DNA of 64,000 nt from Protea cynaroides. Lineage: Eukaryota > Streptophyta > Magnoliopsida > Proteales > Proteaceae. The notes below the pieces were generated by a model. That model worked only from the letters and a program-made list of their open reading frames with translations, was not told the DNA's origin and made no database searches. The stretch lies in assembly GCA_028583415.1 (NCBI GenBank), contig CM053271.1:91530584-91594583 (forward strand), read 5' to 3'. This document shows positions 34,026 through 45,016 of this stretch, piece after piece. The position numbers and the translations under genes were made by a program. Each line of letters opens with the position of its first letter. The first letter of the stretch is position 1.

Positions 34026-35032
34026 TCATGGAGCTGGAGGTGCTGGAGGAGGAGGTGCCTCACGATCCCGGTCATAGTCCTCAGCATACACTCTAGTCAG
34101 CCAGGCTACCTAAGTCTGGGTCACCTAGAGACTAGCTGTCAGATCGGCCATCCACTGATCAGACGTGCGCTGGGCATCTAGAAGCTCTCCTACTCTCCAA
34201 TCAATCGCGCGCTGGGCCTCCCTAATCTCTCGCAATAGCCCCATCACATCATCAGATGGTGGGTGTGAAGGACCAACTGTGTGTGAAGGAACCCGAGATG
34301 GGCCAGCTCCATTGGAATCCGGAGGTGATGGAGGAGGTATGGCGTCTACATCCATGAACATACAATCATCAACCTCAGCATCAGCCCCATGGACCCCTGC
34401 TGCTACTGCTGCTGCCGCTTCTGCCTCAGCGTCTGCTATCTCTACTCGGGTACGAGGACGCACTAGAGCGTTCCTCTCCTCGTCACTAACCTACGCATCT
34501 CGCATCCCCATCTTGCAGATGGCCTCCCAGTCAAGATCAGAAGAAAAGGTATCCTCATGAATCCTCTCATCCAATAAGTCGACATGCAAGCGTGTGAGCA
34601 GGGTAGTGATCAAATGCCCATAGGGCAGGTTGTCTATCAGACCAGGCATCGTAGCACGGATCATCGTCCTGATGATAATGTATGGCAGACAAACAGGCTG
34701 CCTAGTGCAGATGCAATACAAGAGGTACTGGGTCAACTGAGAAATCCTCTCATAATGCCCACTTTGGGGAATCAGGTTGTGCTGAATGATCTTACAGTAC
34801 ACCCTAGGTTTCGATCATAGGTTGATTTCCTTCATCTCCCAGCGATCACCTCTAAGAAGCTGGCGAACAATCTCAGCATGCATCATCAAAGATAGGAACT
34901 GGGGTTCCCTGGGTGCACAGTATACCAAGGGGCTATCATTTGATATACCCTGGAGATCAGCCAACTCCTGCAGTTAAAGGAAACTTCCACCCCTTTCACA
35001 TAACTGGTGATCTTGAGCTCCCTACCCCTGTC
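34026..35032 (-). pseudogene. Antisense ORF of E5, C-terminal part (Transposase_32-like)
   Basis: Minus strand, between primer site and gag of E5; continues from 60215-60483 across the E6 insertion. Blocks: ICTRQPVCLPYIIIRTM, LLTRLHVDLLDERI and DWEAICKMGM in 34491-34802 (ended by a TAG where E6 has Gln). Then 34125-34463 with an Ala/acidic stretch, IPPPSPPDSNGAGPS and LLREIREAQRAIDWRVGELL (possible helix or coiled coil), then TAG 34125. Beyond that the Pro-rich tail continues in frame to TGA 34026. Resembles plant Transposase_32-type proteins; function unknown. Confidence 0.72.
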
Positions 35033-37262
35033 TGTAAGACCCGTGTCAAACTAACCGGTCTTACCACCTTGTACCAGGTCTACCTATCATGGTTAAGCCA
35101 AGTGGACCAAGTGCGTGAAGTAAATCACAAAACCAGGTATGAATTTGACCCGAAAATAGTAAATTTGAGGATAAGGTCGCATGTCTAAACAGGTAAGGTC
35201 GACCCCACCTCAATAGAAGTCCAACCCATGACTTTTCAGTCGTAGGGTCGGATGACTTGAGAACCATAGGGTCGACGGATCCTACGACCCTATGATCGAC
35301 CCTATGATGACAGACTGAAACCATAAATTAGGAAACTTTCTTAATTTCAAGGAGTCCTTTCCTAATCTCGATGGGACTTATTTTGGGAGGTTTTCCTCTA
35401 TAAATAGGACGTCCCTTAGCATATTTCACTCCTTTTAGAACCCTAATTGAAAGTGAGAGAAAGAGAAGGAGAAAGAAGAGAAGAAGAGAAGAAGAGAAGG
35501 AAAATTAGAGAAAAGACTAAGGAAGAGGAGAAACTTCAGAGAAACCTCTGAATCTCAGCCAACTTCAAGTATGAGTCTAATTCCCTCATGAATTAAGAGC
35601 CTAGAATGGAATATAAAGAAGTTAGGATTAGGAGAAACCCAAATCATCTATCCATGGATGAGTTTCGAAGGAATCCATGTAAGTAATCATCATAGGCAAT
35701 GGAAAGTGTATAAAAATCATAGTTATGAGTTATAGAACAATATTAGAATGGACCTACCAGACCTCAGGATCGATTACATACCCTCGGGAAGTCCCAGGGA
35801 GGGTGTGGTCGCACATAGGGTCGATTGATAACTGACCCCATGTCCGACCCTACACCTAGGGTCGATTGGGTAACCGACCCTAGGTACTACCCTACCTACG
35901 ACCCTATGATTTCAATTAGTCTAAATTTTTTGGAATTAATTCTAATTAGAATCTATCGACTTGTTAGGTTTTCCTAGTGATTTAAAAGTGACTCTTAAAG
36001 CTTGAACGAGGATCTACACTCAATCAAAGGTGAGGGAACAAGACCTAAACTAATTGGATAATAAAAAGATATTTTGCTTATTGAGTCCTATACCATGATT
36101 GATTCTATGCGTGTATGTGTGTATTGTGCATTTAACATGTCATCCAATATTCCTGCTATTACTGTTCATGCATATTTAATTTTGTTTATTTATAACATGA
36201 TGATGATGGTGATGTTAGGAATAGGCATGTGAATGTTTGTATGTAGTTAGTGTATTTGATGCGAGTGGGGCATCAGGGGGAGGACGTGATATCGTGGTGT
36301 GTCCTGGTCACTAGACTCTAGCCCTATCTCTACTCAAGTCTTGTCCACTAACATCGTCGTATTGCCATTACCTTAGCAGAGCTATTACGTCGTAGGGCAT
36401 CAAGGGAGGTGGTCTCGGACCGTGTAGTCTCTGACTCTATCAGGGGGCCTTAGCTCTATCTCTATGGACGTATTGAGGGATTCTGGGGTGAGGCCTCGGA
36501 TACACTGTTTGACATTAGGATTGGTTAGTTGCGAGCCCAGTTTGCAAGCCCTCGTCAATAGGGGCTTGCGTGTTGGTATGGGAGCATGTGGTACTTTAAT
36601 GCCGATACCCATTGGGTACACTGTTTCCATGGTGGGTGCATGTGGAACGGCAATGCCGATATTCATTGGGCGGCTTCACACACTCGTGTATAGAGGTGAG
36701 GCGGCCTCCGAACCTTTCTATAGCACATTGCAAACTTATAAACCAGACCACATATATGAATTGAATGCATGCATATGTTTGTTGCATTGTTTTGTTTGCT
36801 CACTAAGCCGTGATGTGTCCACACCCTTTTCGACATCAAATATTTTAGTTGATGATGTAGGTACCACGGTTGAAGACTACATGAATGCTCCTGTGTACGG
36901 GCAAGCGGCGGCAATGGACGCTGAAGTGATGATGGAGTCGCATGATTCGACATGCGAGTGCAACTCCTGTATTTTTTATTAGACTTTTATTTGGATTATA
37001 CAGACAATGTATTTGAATTAATTATTTAAGTTTATGTCTTAGTCTTTTTGAGAATAATTGGTTAAATTATTTATTTTATCACATTTAGATTCTCAGTTCA
37101 TTTAATATTTAAGACTTCCACTATTTGTATTTACTCTGATTATTTTCGTGGATATGTATGGTTTAAGCAAACGGACACAGCCTATTTGAGATTCTGGTTG
37201 AACCGTTGGTTTATTAGCGGTTCATCACACCATTATGAATAGTGCAGAATTAGGGTGTGACA
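35033..37262 (+). repeat. 5' LTR of E6 (2230 bp)
   Basis: TGTAAGACCCGTGTC to AGGGTGTGACA, very similar throughout to the 3' LTR at 58012. TATA at 35396-35407; CGACCC clusters 35170-35310 and 35760-35905; CTCTATCTCT modules near 36322 and 36450; and a short direct repeat around 'catgtg g.ac' (36584-36660) inside the ORF. Confidence 0.95.
36464..36982 (+). CDS. LTR-embedded Cys-motif ORF (E6 5' LTR, 172 codons)
   Basis: The longest version, and the same length in both E6 LTRs. N-terminal MDVLRDSGVRPRIHCLT; two imperfect repeats around GACGTLMP and GACGTAMP; the Cys-rich CLLHCFVCSLSRDV; then TTVEDYMNAPVYGQ and the end STCECNSCIFY. No recognised domain. It lies about 1070 bp downstream of the TATA box and would be the first long ORF in the leader of the genomic RNA. 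It could be a leader peptide, an exon, or chance conservation of a regulatory RNA. Confidence 0.45.
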   Translation: MDVLRDSGVRPRIHCLTLGLVSCEPSLQALVNRGLRVGMGACGTLMPIPIGYTVSMVGACGTAMPIFIGRLHTLVYRGEAASEPFYSTLQTYKPDHIYELNACICLLHCFVCSLSRDVSTPFSTSNILVDDVGTTVEDYMNAPVYGQAAAMDAEVMMESHDSTCECNSCIFY

Positions 37263-37265
37263 ACT

Positions 37266-37278
37266 TGGTATCAGAGCC
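37266..37278 (+). other. Primer binding site of E6
   Basis: TGGTATCAGAGCC, three bases after the 5' LTR, complements the 3' end of initiator-Met tRNA. Confidence 0.92.
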
Positions 37279-37549
37279 CTCAGGCCCTGTCTATTAAACC
37301 TGTATATTTCCACAAAGATCATGAACTGAGTTAGGATAAAATTTAAAAGCCTTAATACTAACACACTGTAAGCACCTGTGTTGTTTGAGACAAAGATTAA
37401 GAAAGAGAATAATGCACATATAAAAGGAGAAACAAGTTGTATACACATCAAGTCAAGAGCAAGTTATATACATATACAAAGCCGAGTACAGTCAACAACC
37501 CGGACAGTTACTCTGTATTACAAAAAGAAAAAGAAAAAGAAAATAGAGA

Positions 37550-38820
37550 TCATGGAGCTGGAGGTGATGGAGGAGGCGGTGCCTCGTGATCTCTATCATA
37601 GTCCTCAGCATATACTCTAGTCAACCAGGCTACTTGAGTCTGGGTCGTCTAGAGACTAGCTGTCAACTTAGCCATCCGCTGATCAGACGCACGCTGAGCA
37701 TCCAGAAGCTCTCCCACTCTCGATTCCATCACGCGCTGAGCCTCCCTGATCTCACGCAGTAATCCCATCATATCATCAGATGGTGGGCATGAAGGACCAG
37801 CCATGCGTGAAGGAGTTTGAGATGGACCAGCTCCAGTAGAATGTAGAGGTGATGGAGGAGGTATGGAGTCTACATCCATGTACATCCGATCCTCATCCCA
37901 GCATCACCCCCATGGACCCCTGCTCTGACTGCTGTTGTTGCTGCCGCCTCAGCATCAGCCATCTCTATCCGAGTACGAGGACGCACCAGAGCGTTCCTCT
38001 CATCATTACTGACCTGAGCATCCCGCATGCCCATCCTACAGATGGCCTCCCAGTCCAGCATCGATGAGAAGGTGTTCTCCTGAATCCTCTCATCTACTAA
38101 ATCAACACCTAGGCGGGTGAGCAGAGTAGTGATCAGTCGTCCATAGGGCAGGTTGCCTATCTGACCAGGTAGTGTAGCATGGATCATCGTCCTCATGATA
38201 ATATAAGGGAGGCAAACAGGCTGCCTAGTGCAGATACAGTAGAGTACATACTGAGTCAACTGGGAGATCCTCTCATAGTGTCCACTCTAGGGTATCAGGT
38301 TGTGCTGAATGATCTTGCAGTAGACCCGAGGCTCTGGACGTAGGTTGATCGCTTTCATTTCCCAGCGATCATCTCTGATAAGCTGACTGTCAATCTCAGC
38401 ACGCATCTCCAAGGAAAGGAACTGGAGCTCCCTGGGAGCACAGTACACTAGAGGGCCGTCATTTGATATGCCTAGAAGATCAGCCAACTGCTGGCAGTCA
38501 AAGGAAACCTCTACCCCTTTGACGTAGCTCGTGATCCTGAGCTCCCTACCCCCCTCTGTGTCATTGCGATCCCCTACCACCTGGAGATTGCAATAGAACT
38601 ATCTCACCAAATCCGGACGGGTGCACGCGTCATAAGTGATCACAGGGAGCCAGCCCATGTCACCAAATGCCCCCTCCACGTTGAACAGGGCTAGACTAGC
38701 CAAGTCCACACAGCGACCCCCCTCTACCTTCTTACGCTCATAGCGAGCATACTGAGTTTTGGCCTCGTTAGAGTGGAAACGAACTGGGTCATGAGCCCTA
38801 GGAACTTTGGTACGAGCCAT
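37550..38820 (-). pseudogene. Antisense ORF of E6 (Transposase_32-like, complete length)
   Basis: The only uninterrupted copy, about 423 codons on the minus strand from ATG 38820 (MARTKVPRAHDP) to TGA 37550. Order: basic N-terminus; KKVEGGRCVDLASLALFNVE and MGWLPVITYDA; YVKGVEVSFDCQQLADLLGI with NDGPLVYC; YCKIIQHNLIP, SGHYER; ICTRQPVCLPYIIMRTM; LLTRLGVDLVDERI; DWEAICRMGM; an acidic/Ala segment; IPPPSPLHS; a helical LLREIREAQRVMESRVGELL; and a Pro-rich tail. Breaks: TAG near 38600, TAG near 38288 and TAG near 37650 (each CAG-like in a sister copy), plus a frameshift near 37880. TTGTTTTGGCAG just upstream of the ATG resembles a splice acceptor. Known relatives are annotated as putative plant transposon protein; activity unknown. 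Confidence 0.75.
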
Positions 38821-39848
38821 ATTACCTGCCAAAACAAAGAAAACAAAAAAAAATAGATCAGTAATGGTGAAAAATCCAAAAAATTAGGCATAATATGGGC
38901 ATGAATTGGTCAAAAGCCTCACTTTTCACCCATACACCTGGGCGGGAGGACTTACATAGGTTCTAAATCATCCTGCAAGGCTCATACAGTTGGAAATTTA
39001 ATTTTGAAAGATCGAATTTGAAGAAATTTCAATAAATTCGAAAAATCTCAAAAATTAGGTCAAAAATGGAAAATTTCAAGTTTCTCGATAACCAACCGAT
39101 GAAACACGAATATTTTTTAGGGCTTTCATTCATTGGGTGACCAATAGTAAAAGCCCCCAATAAAAATGAAATTTTTGCGGTTAGAAAAAGTTTAATTTGA
39201 AGAAAATGATGTAAATGGGCAAAAACCTAGTTAGAAAGCTTTAAAAACATGAAACAGTAAGAGAACATACCTGAAGAGAAGGAGTGGGAGTCACGAACGG
39301 AAGATATGATCACTAAACAGGTAGGGGTCGATACTGTAGCAACTCAGAGGAACGAGTTGAGTTGGAAGGGAGGAGAAAGAATGGGAAATGAATCCAAAAT
39401 CGGGTTTAAAAACCTAATTCTGGGTCGTAGGGTCGCAGAATTCGACCAAAACATGTGACCCTACGTCAGACCCTACCATCGACCCTAGCCTCTCGGTAAT
39501 CTGACAGAGAACTAGGGGTCGGACCTAGGGTCGGACAACTACCGACCCTACCATCGACCCTAGGCTCTCGGTGATCTGACAGAGAACTAGGGGTCGGACC
39601 TAAGGTCGAACATATATCGACCCTACCATCGACCCTAGGCTCTCGGTAAGCTGACAGTGATTCTCAGGGTAGCATAATGACCGACCCTACCATCGACCCT
39701 ACGATGGAAAACACAGTATTTTGTCAGAAAGATCTGAAAATTTGAAATTTATATTGATTAGTTGGATGTTTGACTGAAGAACAACTTATATTGATTGCCT
39801 CACATGTGCTATGATTGTTTACAGACACTACCATCATCAGAACAGAAA
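38821..39848 (+). other. Leader of E6 between antisense ORF and gag
   Basis: Non-coding. AT-rich to about 39420, with the ACTGTAGCAACTCAG/CGAGTTGAGTT block (39334-39363) shared with E3 and E5. Then come the GGTCG-rich tandem units, and GATTGTTTACAG before ACACTACCATC, 24-29 bp ahead of the gag ATG, an acceptor-like sequence shared by all three leaders. If used with an upstream donor, splicing would remove the antisense-ORF region from the sense RNA. Confidence 0.6.
39479..39703 (+). repeat. 75-bp GGTCG-rich tandem units in the E6 leader
   Basis: Units beginning TCGACCCTAG at 39479, 39554 and 39629. Each carries CTCTCGGT, a CTGACAG, and GGGGTCGGAC with an inverse CGACCCTACC. About three units; E5 has a comparable three-unit array (61165-61400) and E3 one unit (29170-29260). 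Confidence 0.8.
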
Positions 39849-41128
39849 ATGGTTGGGCGAAGAGTGACCAGACAAAGCCGTAACTCTATTCCACCACCAC
39901 CACCTGTGGAGGAAGATAGCCATATTCATCCTGAGACACAGGAGAATCTGAACACGGCACAGCCCATAGCTAATGGCTAGACAAATCCTACTAACTTGTC
40001 AGCCCCACCTACGGATCTGGCTACGGTGGTAATGAACTTGGCACAACAGCTACAGCAAATACAACAAGTATAATCTAATATGCAAGCTGCCATAGACATG
40101 GCTTTTCCAGCTGCACATACGACACCGATGCCAGCAGGACAGGCAAGCACAGTACCAGGGGGAAGTAACACGGTACCCCATGCACCTTAAACACCAGTCA
40201 TGCAGGCTCAAGTGCAGAACCCTAAAGTAGCTCAAGGTGGTTATCAGTACCAACCACCTATGTATGGGGCCTATGCTCCGTATCAGCTGGACCACTCCAG
40301 ACTGGTCGAGCATTTTCTGAAGATGAAGCCCAAATAATTTAATGGCAAGCCAGCAGATCCTTTGTGGCCAACACACTGGGTCGACGAAATGGAGAGAAAT
40401 TTCATGATGATGACAGTTAACGAGGAGGAGAAATTATTGTGTGCAACATTCATGCTGAAAGGCGAAGCACACCACTAGTGGAAGTCCACATGAACTTATC
40501 TGTTAACGAAGCACACCCACTTAACCTGGGGTATATATAAAGAGGCATTCTTTGAAAAGTACTTCCCGAGAAGTTTCAGAGATTCTATGGAGAGAGAGTT
40601 CCTGAGTTTATATCAGGGACAGATGATTGTCGACGCATATCAACAGCATTATGATGAGTTGTTTTTTTTTTTGAGCCAGTCAGTATGCAAGAGGAAGATA
40701 CGAAGACCCGAAGGTTTGTCATGGGACTTAGGGGAAGCATACGTGAACATGTTCTGGGACTTGAGAAGAAAGTTTTCAATGAAGTTGTACAAATTGCTCG
40801 AGTGATAGAGTCGAGCCAGAAAGAGAGCTACTTTGCTCAAAATAGGGGGATCAAAAGGCCTAACGAGAATTCTTATAACAGAGGGAACACCAAGACATTC
40901 AGACCCTTCCGTGCTCAAGGCTTTAATGCTGTAGCCAAGACTACTCCAGCAGCCCCACCGCAACCAAAGCAAAGTAGTGAAGGAATAAGATGTTTTAACT
41001 GCAATCAAGTGGGACATATTTCAAGGGAGTGCCCTAAGCCCAGAAAGCAGCTACAGCAAGGAAGAGTTTACGCTGTTACATCCGAGGATGCTGCCGCATC
41101 GCCTGATGTGGTCATAGGTATGACCTGA
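39849..41128 (+). pseudogene. gag: gag of E6
   Basis: Starts ATG 39849 (MVGRRVTRQSRN), then a Pro-rich and Gln-rich segment, the Gag domain (HWVDEMERNFMMM) and a complete CCHC knuckle (CFNCNQVGHISREC, about 40990-41032). It ends VVIGMT and TGA 41126-41128 inside the intron donor. At least six in-frame stops: TAG 39978 (Gln), TAA near 40071 (Gln), TAA near 40188 (Gln), TAA near 40335 (Glu), TAG near 40478 (Trp) and TGA near 40492 (Arg), plus a frameshift near 40665. Five of the six stops are C-to-T or G-to-A type, as expected from decay of methylated cytosines. Confidence 0.9.
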
Positions 41129-41186
41129 ACCTTTTAAATTGTGTTACATTGTACGAGCATGTAGACTAAATTAAAACAAATCACAG
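41118..41186 (+). other. gag-pol intron of E6 (intact GT-AG)
   Basis: 69 nt, GTATGACC to AATCACAG, with TGA in the Gag frame three codons inside and GACTAAA as the branch-like motif. Gag and pol are in the same frame here (69 is a multiple of 3), so only the stop blocks read-through. The upstream exon reads CATAG where E1 reads CACAG. Confidence 0.75.
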
Positions 41187-41967
41187 GTATCGTACCTATT
41201 AATGGCATTCCTGCCAGAGTGCTCTTTGATTCTGGAGCTACTCATTCTTTTATATCTGTGTTATTTGAAAAGAAACTAAATCTACCCCTCAAATCTTTAG
41301 ACTACAAACTGCTTGTACGATCGCCTATGGGATTAGAAGTGACATTAGAAAAAGGTTATGGGCCATGTCCAGTTCTTATTGACGAGAAGACTTTGGATGC
41401 AACCTTGATTCAACTTGAGATGGTAGACTTTGACGTCATCCTGGGAATGGACTGGTTAGCTCGGCATTCTGCAAATCTATTATGTGCAGAAAAGAAGCTG
41501 ACATTTAAAGACAAGGAAGGAGCAGAGTTTAGTTTTGCGGGAACCAAACTTCCCCGTAAACAAAAACTCATCATCTCTGCATTAAAAGCTAGGAAATGCC
41601 TCGTGAAAGGAGGAGTTGGGTATCTAGTCTCAGTGGTCGACCTCACCAAGGAAGCACCACGAATGGAGGATATTGATGTCGTGCGTAACTTTCCAGATGT
41701 ATTTTTTGAAGAACTACCAGGATTACCACCCAACCGAGCTACAGAGTTTGTTATCGATCTGATACCCGGAGCCGCACCAGTATCTAAAGCACCCTATCGA
41801 ATGGCTCCAACTAAACTGAAGGAATTAAAAGTACAGTTACAGGAACTACTAGACAAGGGTTACATCAGACCTAGCATATCACCATGGGGAGTGCCAGTAT
41901 TATTCGTAAAGAAGAAGGACAGTAGTGTTCGACTGTGTATAGACTACCGGGAATTGAATAACCTGAC
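41187..41967 (+). pseudogene. pol: pol of E6, protease and RT N-terminus (before the LARD)
   Basis: Open from the intron to the LARD junction. Protease DSGATHSF near 41228-41251, DVILGMDWLARHSANL, the linker to FEELPGLPPNRA, and the RT beginning LCIDYRELNN. The frame is then cut after CTGAC (41963-41967) by the LARD and resumes at 55364. Confidence 0.92.
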
Positions 41968-42716
41968 TATGAGGACAATGGAAAATCGACGTAATCCTCC
42001 TCGGGATGGAAATGTGTATCCTATAATCGATGAAGATCGATTGTATTCTGTTGGAGTCACCACCTAGATTAAGGTCTAGGACCTCTAAAAATGTAGCCTC
42101 ACCCTAAGGTAAGACTTCTATTGACTCGTGACCCAATGTAACGGTTCTTTGGTCTGTAAGAGATCGGGTAAGTATTCAGGGTACGGTTATGGGAAAGTGT
42201 TAGGCACCCAAACCGCCCGATCAATATCGGCCTCCTAAACTTTCCTTAAATTCTAATTTTGACTGTGCTTGGTCAACTGGATGACTAGGGTTCAATGGGG
42301 GATGTCCTAAACCAAGTTGCTAAGTTGTTCTAACCTAGGGTTCAGCCAATCATGTTTTAAAGTAAATAAACAAGCAAATGTAATGTACAATATTATACAG
42401 TGAACCGAACCAAAGATGGTTCGGTCTTGGACTGAATCTGAGATGTGTAAGACATCTCAAACTGCCTACGTATTCCAATCCTAGAAATCAAGTCCAAAAA
42501 CGTAGTTCGAAAGGGTTGTGTGATTAAAGATTATGGAAGTGATTTATGCATGTGCTTCAATTAGTTTTTTTTTTGTTCAAGTTGAAGTTTATGCTGGATG
42601 TATGGATGATGGGTGGCTTTGTACCGTATTTGGGATTCCCAAATTGCCTACGTATTCTAGGGTTTGCCCTAGAAATCAGGTACGACGTAGTTCGAAAGGG
42701 TTTTGAGAGTCAGATT

Positions 42717-42945
42717 TGGAATGTGTACCAAATCCTTCCATTTTTGTCAATAGGATCTAGGGATGAGACCTAAATTCCTACCATTTTTATTTGGGATGTG
42801 TACCAAATTCTTTTTATTTTTGTTAATAGGATCTAGGGATGAGACCTAAATTCCTACCATTTTTATTTGGGATGTGTACCAAATTCTTTCTATTTTTGTC
42901 AATAGGATCTAGGGATGAGACCTAAATTCCTACCATTTTTATTGT
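42717..42945. repeat. About 76-bp tandem repeat in the LARD LTR (3 units)
   Basis: GGATGTGTACCAAATTCTTT, then AATAGGATCTAGGGATGAGA and CCTACCATTTTTATT, present three times. The same array is in the partner LTR at 51850-52075. Confidence 0.85.
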
Positions 42946-43355
42946 TTCCATTTTTAGGTTTCTAGGGTTTCCTATCCCTTTTCATTGTGATTTTTATTTT
43001 TTAGGGTTTCATACCCTAATTATTCTCTTTATTCTAGGATTTATTTTGCCCTAATTATTCTTTCCATTTTTAGGGTTTCACTACCCTAATTGTTCAATTC
43101 TTTCCATCTTAGGGTGTATCTTGCCCTAGTTGTTGTACAATGTAAACAATCTAACAAAGCAATGTGAGATTAAATATAGCAGTGTAAGCATCCAAATATA
43201 GCATGTTGGAAGTATATTCAAATTTAGCAACACATCAGTCAAAAATGGCAAGTGAGCATGTGAATCAATACAAACATGGTAAGTGTGCATCCAAACATGG
43301 CAGTAATATGTGAGCAAATGTAGTAGACAAATATGGCAATAACCATGTGTAGCAT

Positions 43356-43484
43356 TCCAATCATGGCAATGTGATTATTCCAATTATGGCAATGTGATCA
43401 TTCTAATTATGGCAGTGTGACTATTCCAATTATGGCAGTGTGACTATTCCAATTATGGCAGTGTGACCATTCCAATTATAGTAG
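43356..43484. repeat. 22-23-bp tandem repeat in the LARD LTR (6 units)
   Basis: ATTCCAATTATGGCAGTGTG repeats six times. The partner LTR (52487-52592) has five units, lacking one GTGACTATTCCAATTATGGCA copy. That is a length change since insertion. Confidence 0.85.
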
Positions 43485-45016
43485 TGTAAGCATACGAGCA
43501 TCCGAACATAGCATAGCATCAAATATGGCATGTGAGAAACAACCAAAGCATATGAGAATCAATCAAAACATGATGGAACACGTAGCAAGATGACAGCTTT
43601 GTCAGGCTGGACCAAAATGGGCACATAGGGCACTGTACTGACTCAAAAAATTCTTAAAAGATATCCCTGGAAAGAAGACTCAGAGGCCAACATTTTGTCT
43701 CAAGGAAGCTAATCCTAAAAGAGACCATAGGCAGGTCGAAAATATTCCCCAAGTACAGGCAAATACACTGGTCAGGTCTATTCCATATTTTTGACCAGTT
43801 GCACCATAAATTCCAAATAAAATTCTATTCTTAATGAAAATTAAATACAGACATAGATCTATGTAGATAACTGTCTGATCTAAAATTTCATTAAGAAAAA
43901 CAAGTTAAAACAGTATATTTTCTTTGTGAAAAATGATTCTTTTCAATCATGCAAATCAGCACATCATGACAGATCTGAAATCAAAGCACTATGCACTTAA
44001 AAATTGATATCAATTCAAAGAAAAATGGAACAAATATAAAACCAGTGCCATTTTTTAGAAGACTTTCATGTCTAAAAAGTTCATGTTAAGTAGATTTTCT
44101 GATTATGGCCATAAGGCCTTTGTCTAGAGACTTTTCGATGGAGGATTGCATTACATCCGAGAAAAATAGCAATGTCAAAGACAAATTTTTTGATATATTT
44201 TCCCAATTCCAAATGGAACGAAATTTTTAGGGTAGTCTTCTATCATATCAGAGAGACTCCCATAAAATTTTGGGCTTCAAAATCTTAGAAAAAATACATA
44301 TGATGTACGTCCTAAGTTTGAACCCTAAATCTAGAATTTTCAGATCAGAAAATCACTTTATGAAATTTACAAAAAACATCAAACATCATTGTATATCAAT
44401 CAAAAATTCATCATTGAATATCTTAGACAAATTATCATTCATGAAAAATGTTAGACATAGGCATCCTAACATTAACAAGCATGTAATAGAGCATTCATGA
44501 TTGAGATTTCATGAAAATTAGCCTTTTTTAAGCAAAATTGGCATTCGGGCATTATAACGACCTCTAAATTTGTTTAGAGTACTAACCTTGGGCTCAAATC
44601 GAGTGAAACCGTTGATGAAGGGTGATTGGGGGTTGTATCAATCCCCTTTGAATGTGAATCCTCCTTCTCCTCTCTTCTGCTTCTTTCTCTCTTCTCTTTC
44701 TCTCTTTTCTTCTTCTCTTTTCTTTCTTTTCTCTTTTCTCTCTCTTTCTTTCTTCCTCTCTCACGTTTTCTCTCTCTCACTCACGTTTCTCTCTCTCACC
44801 CACGTTCCCCTCTCTCTATGGTCTGGAAAAGGATCCCTCCTCTCTCCTATTTATAATTTTTCACTCATTTTCTAGAAGATCCTTCTTTCCTTTTCTTCTT
44901 TTTTCTAGAAAATCTTTTTTTCTCTCCATTTTTTCTTCTTTCCTTTCTTTTCTTCCTCTCTCACATTTTTTCTTCTTCCTTTCTTTCCTTTTTCTCATTC
45001 TTCTTCTAGAAAACCC

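Noticed and set aside
43356..43484. Short regularly spaced repeats resembling a CRISPR array
   Set aside because: Units are contiguous and share the spacer sequence; this is a tandem minisatellite in a plant LTR.
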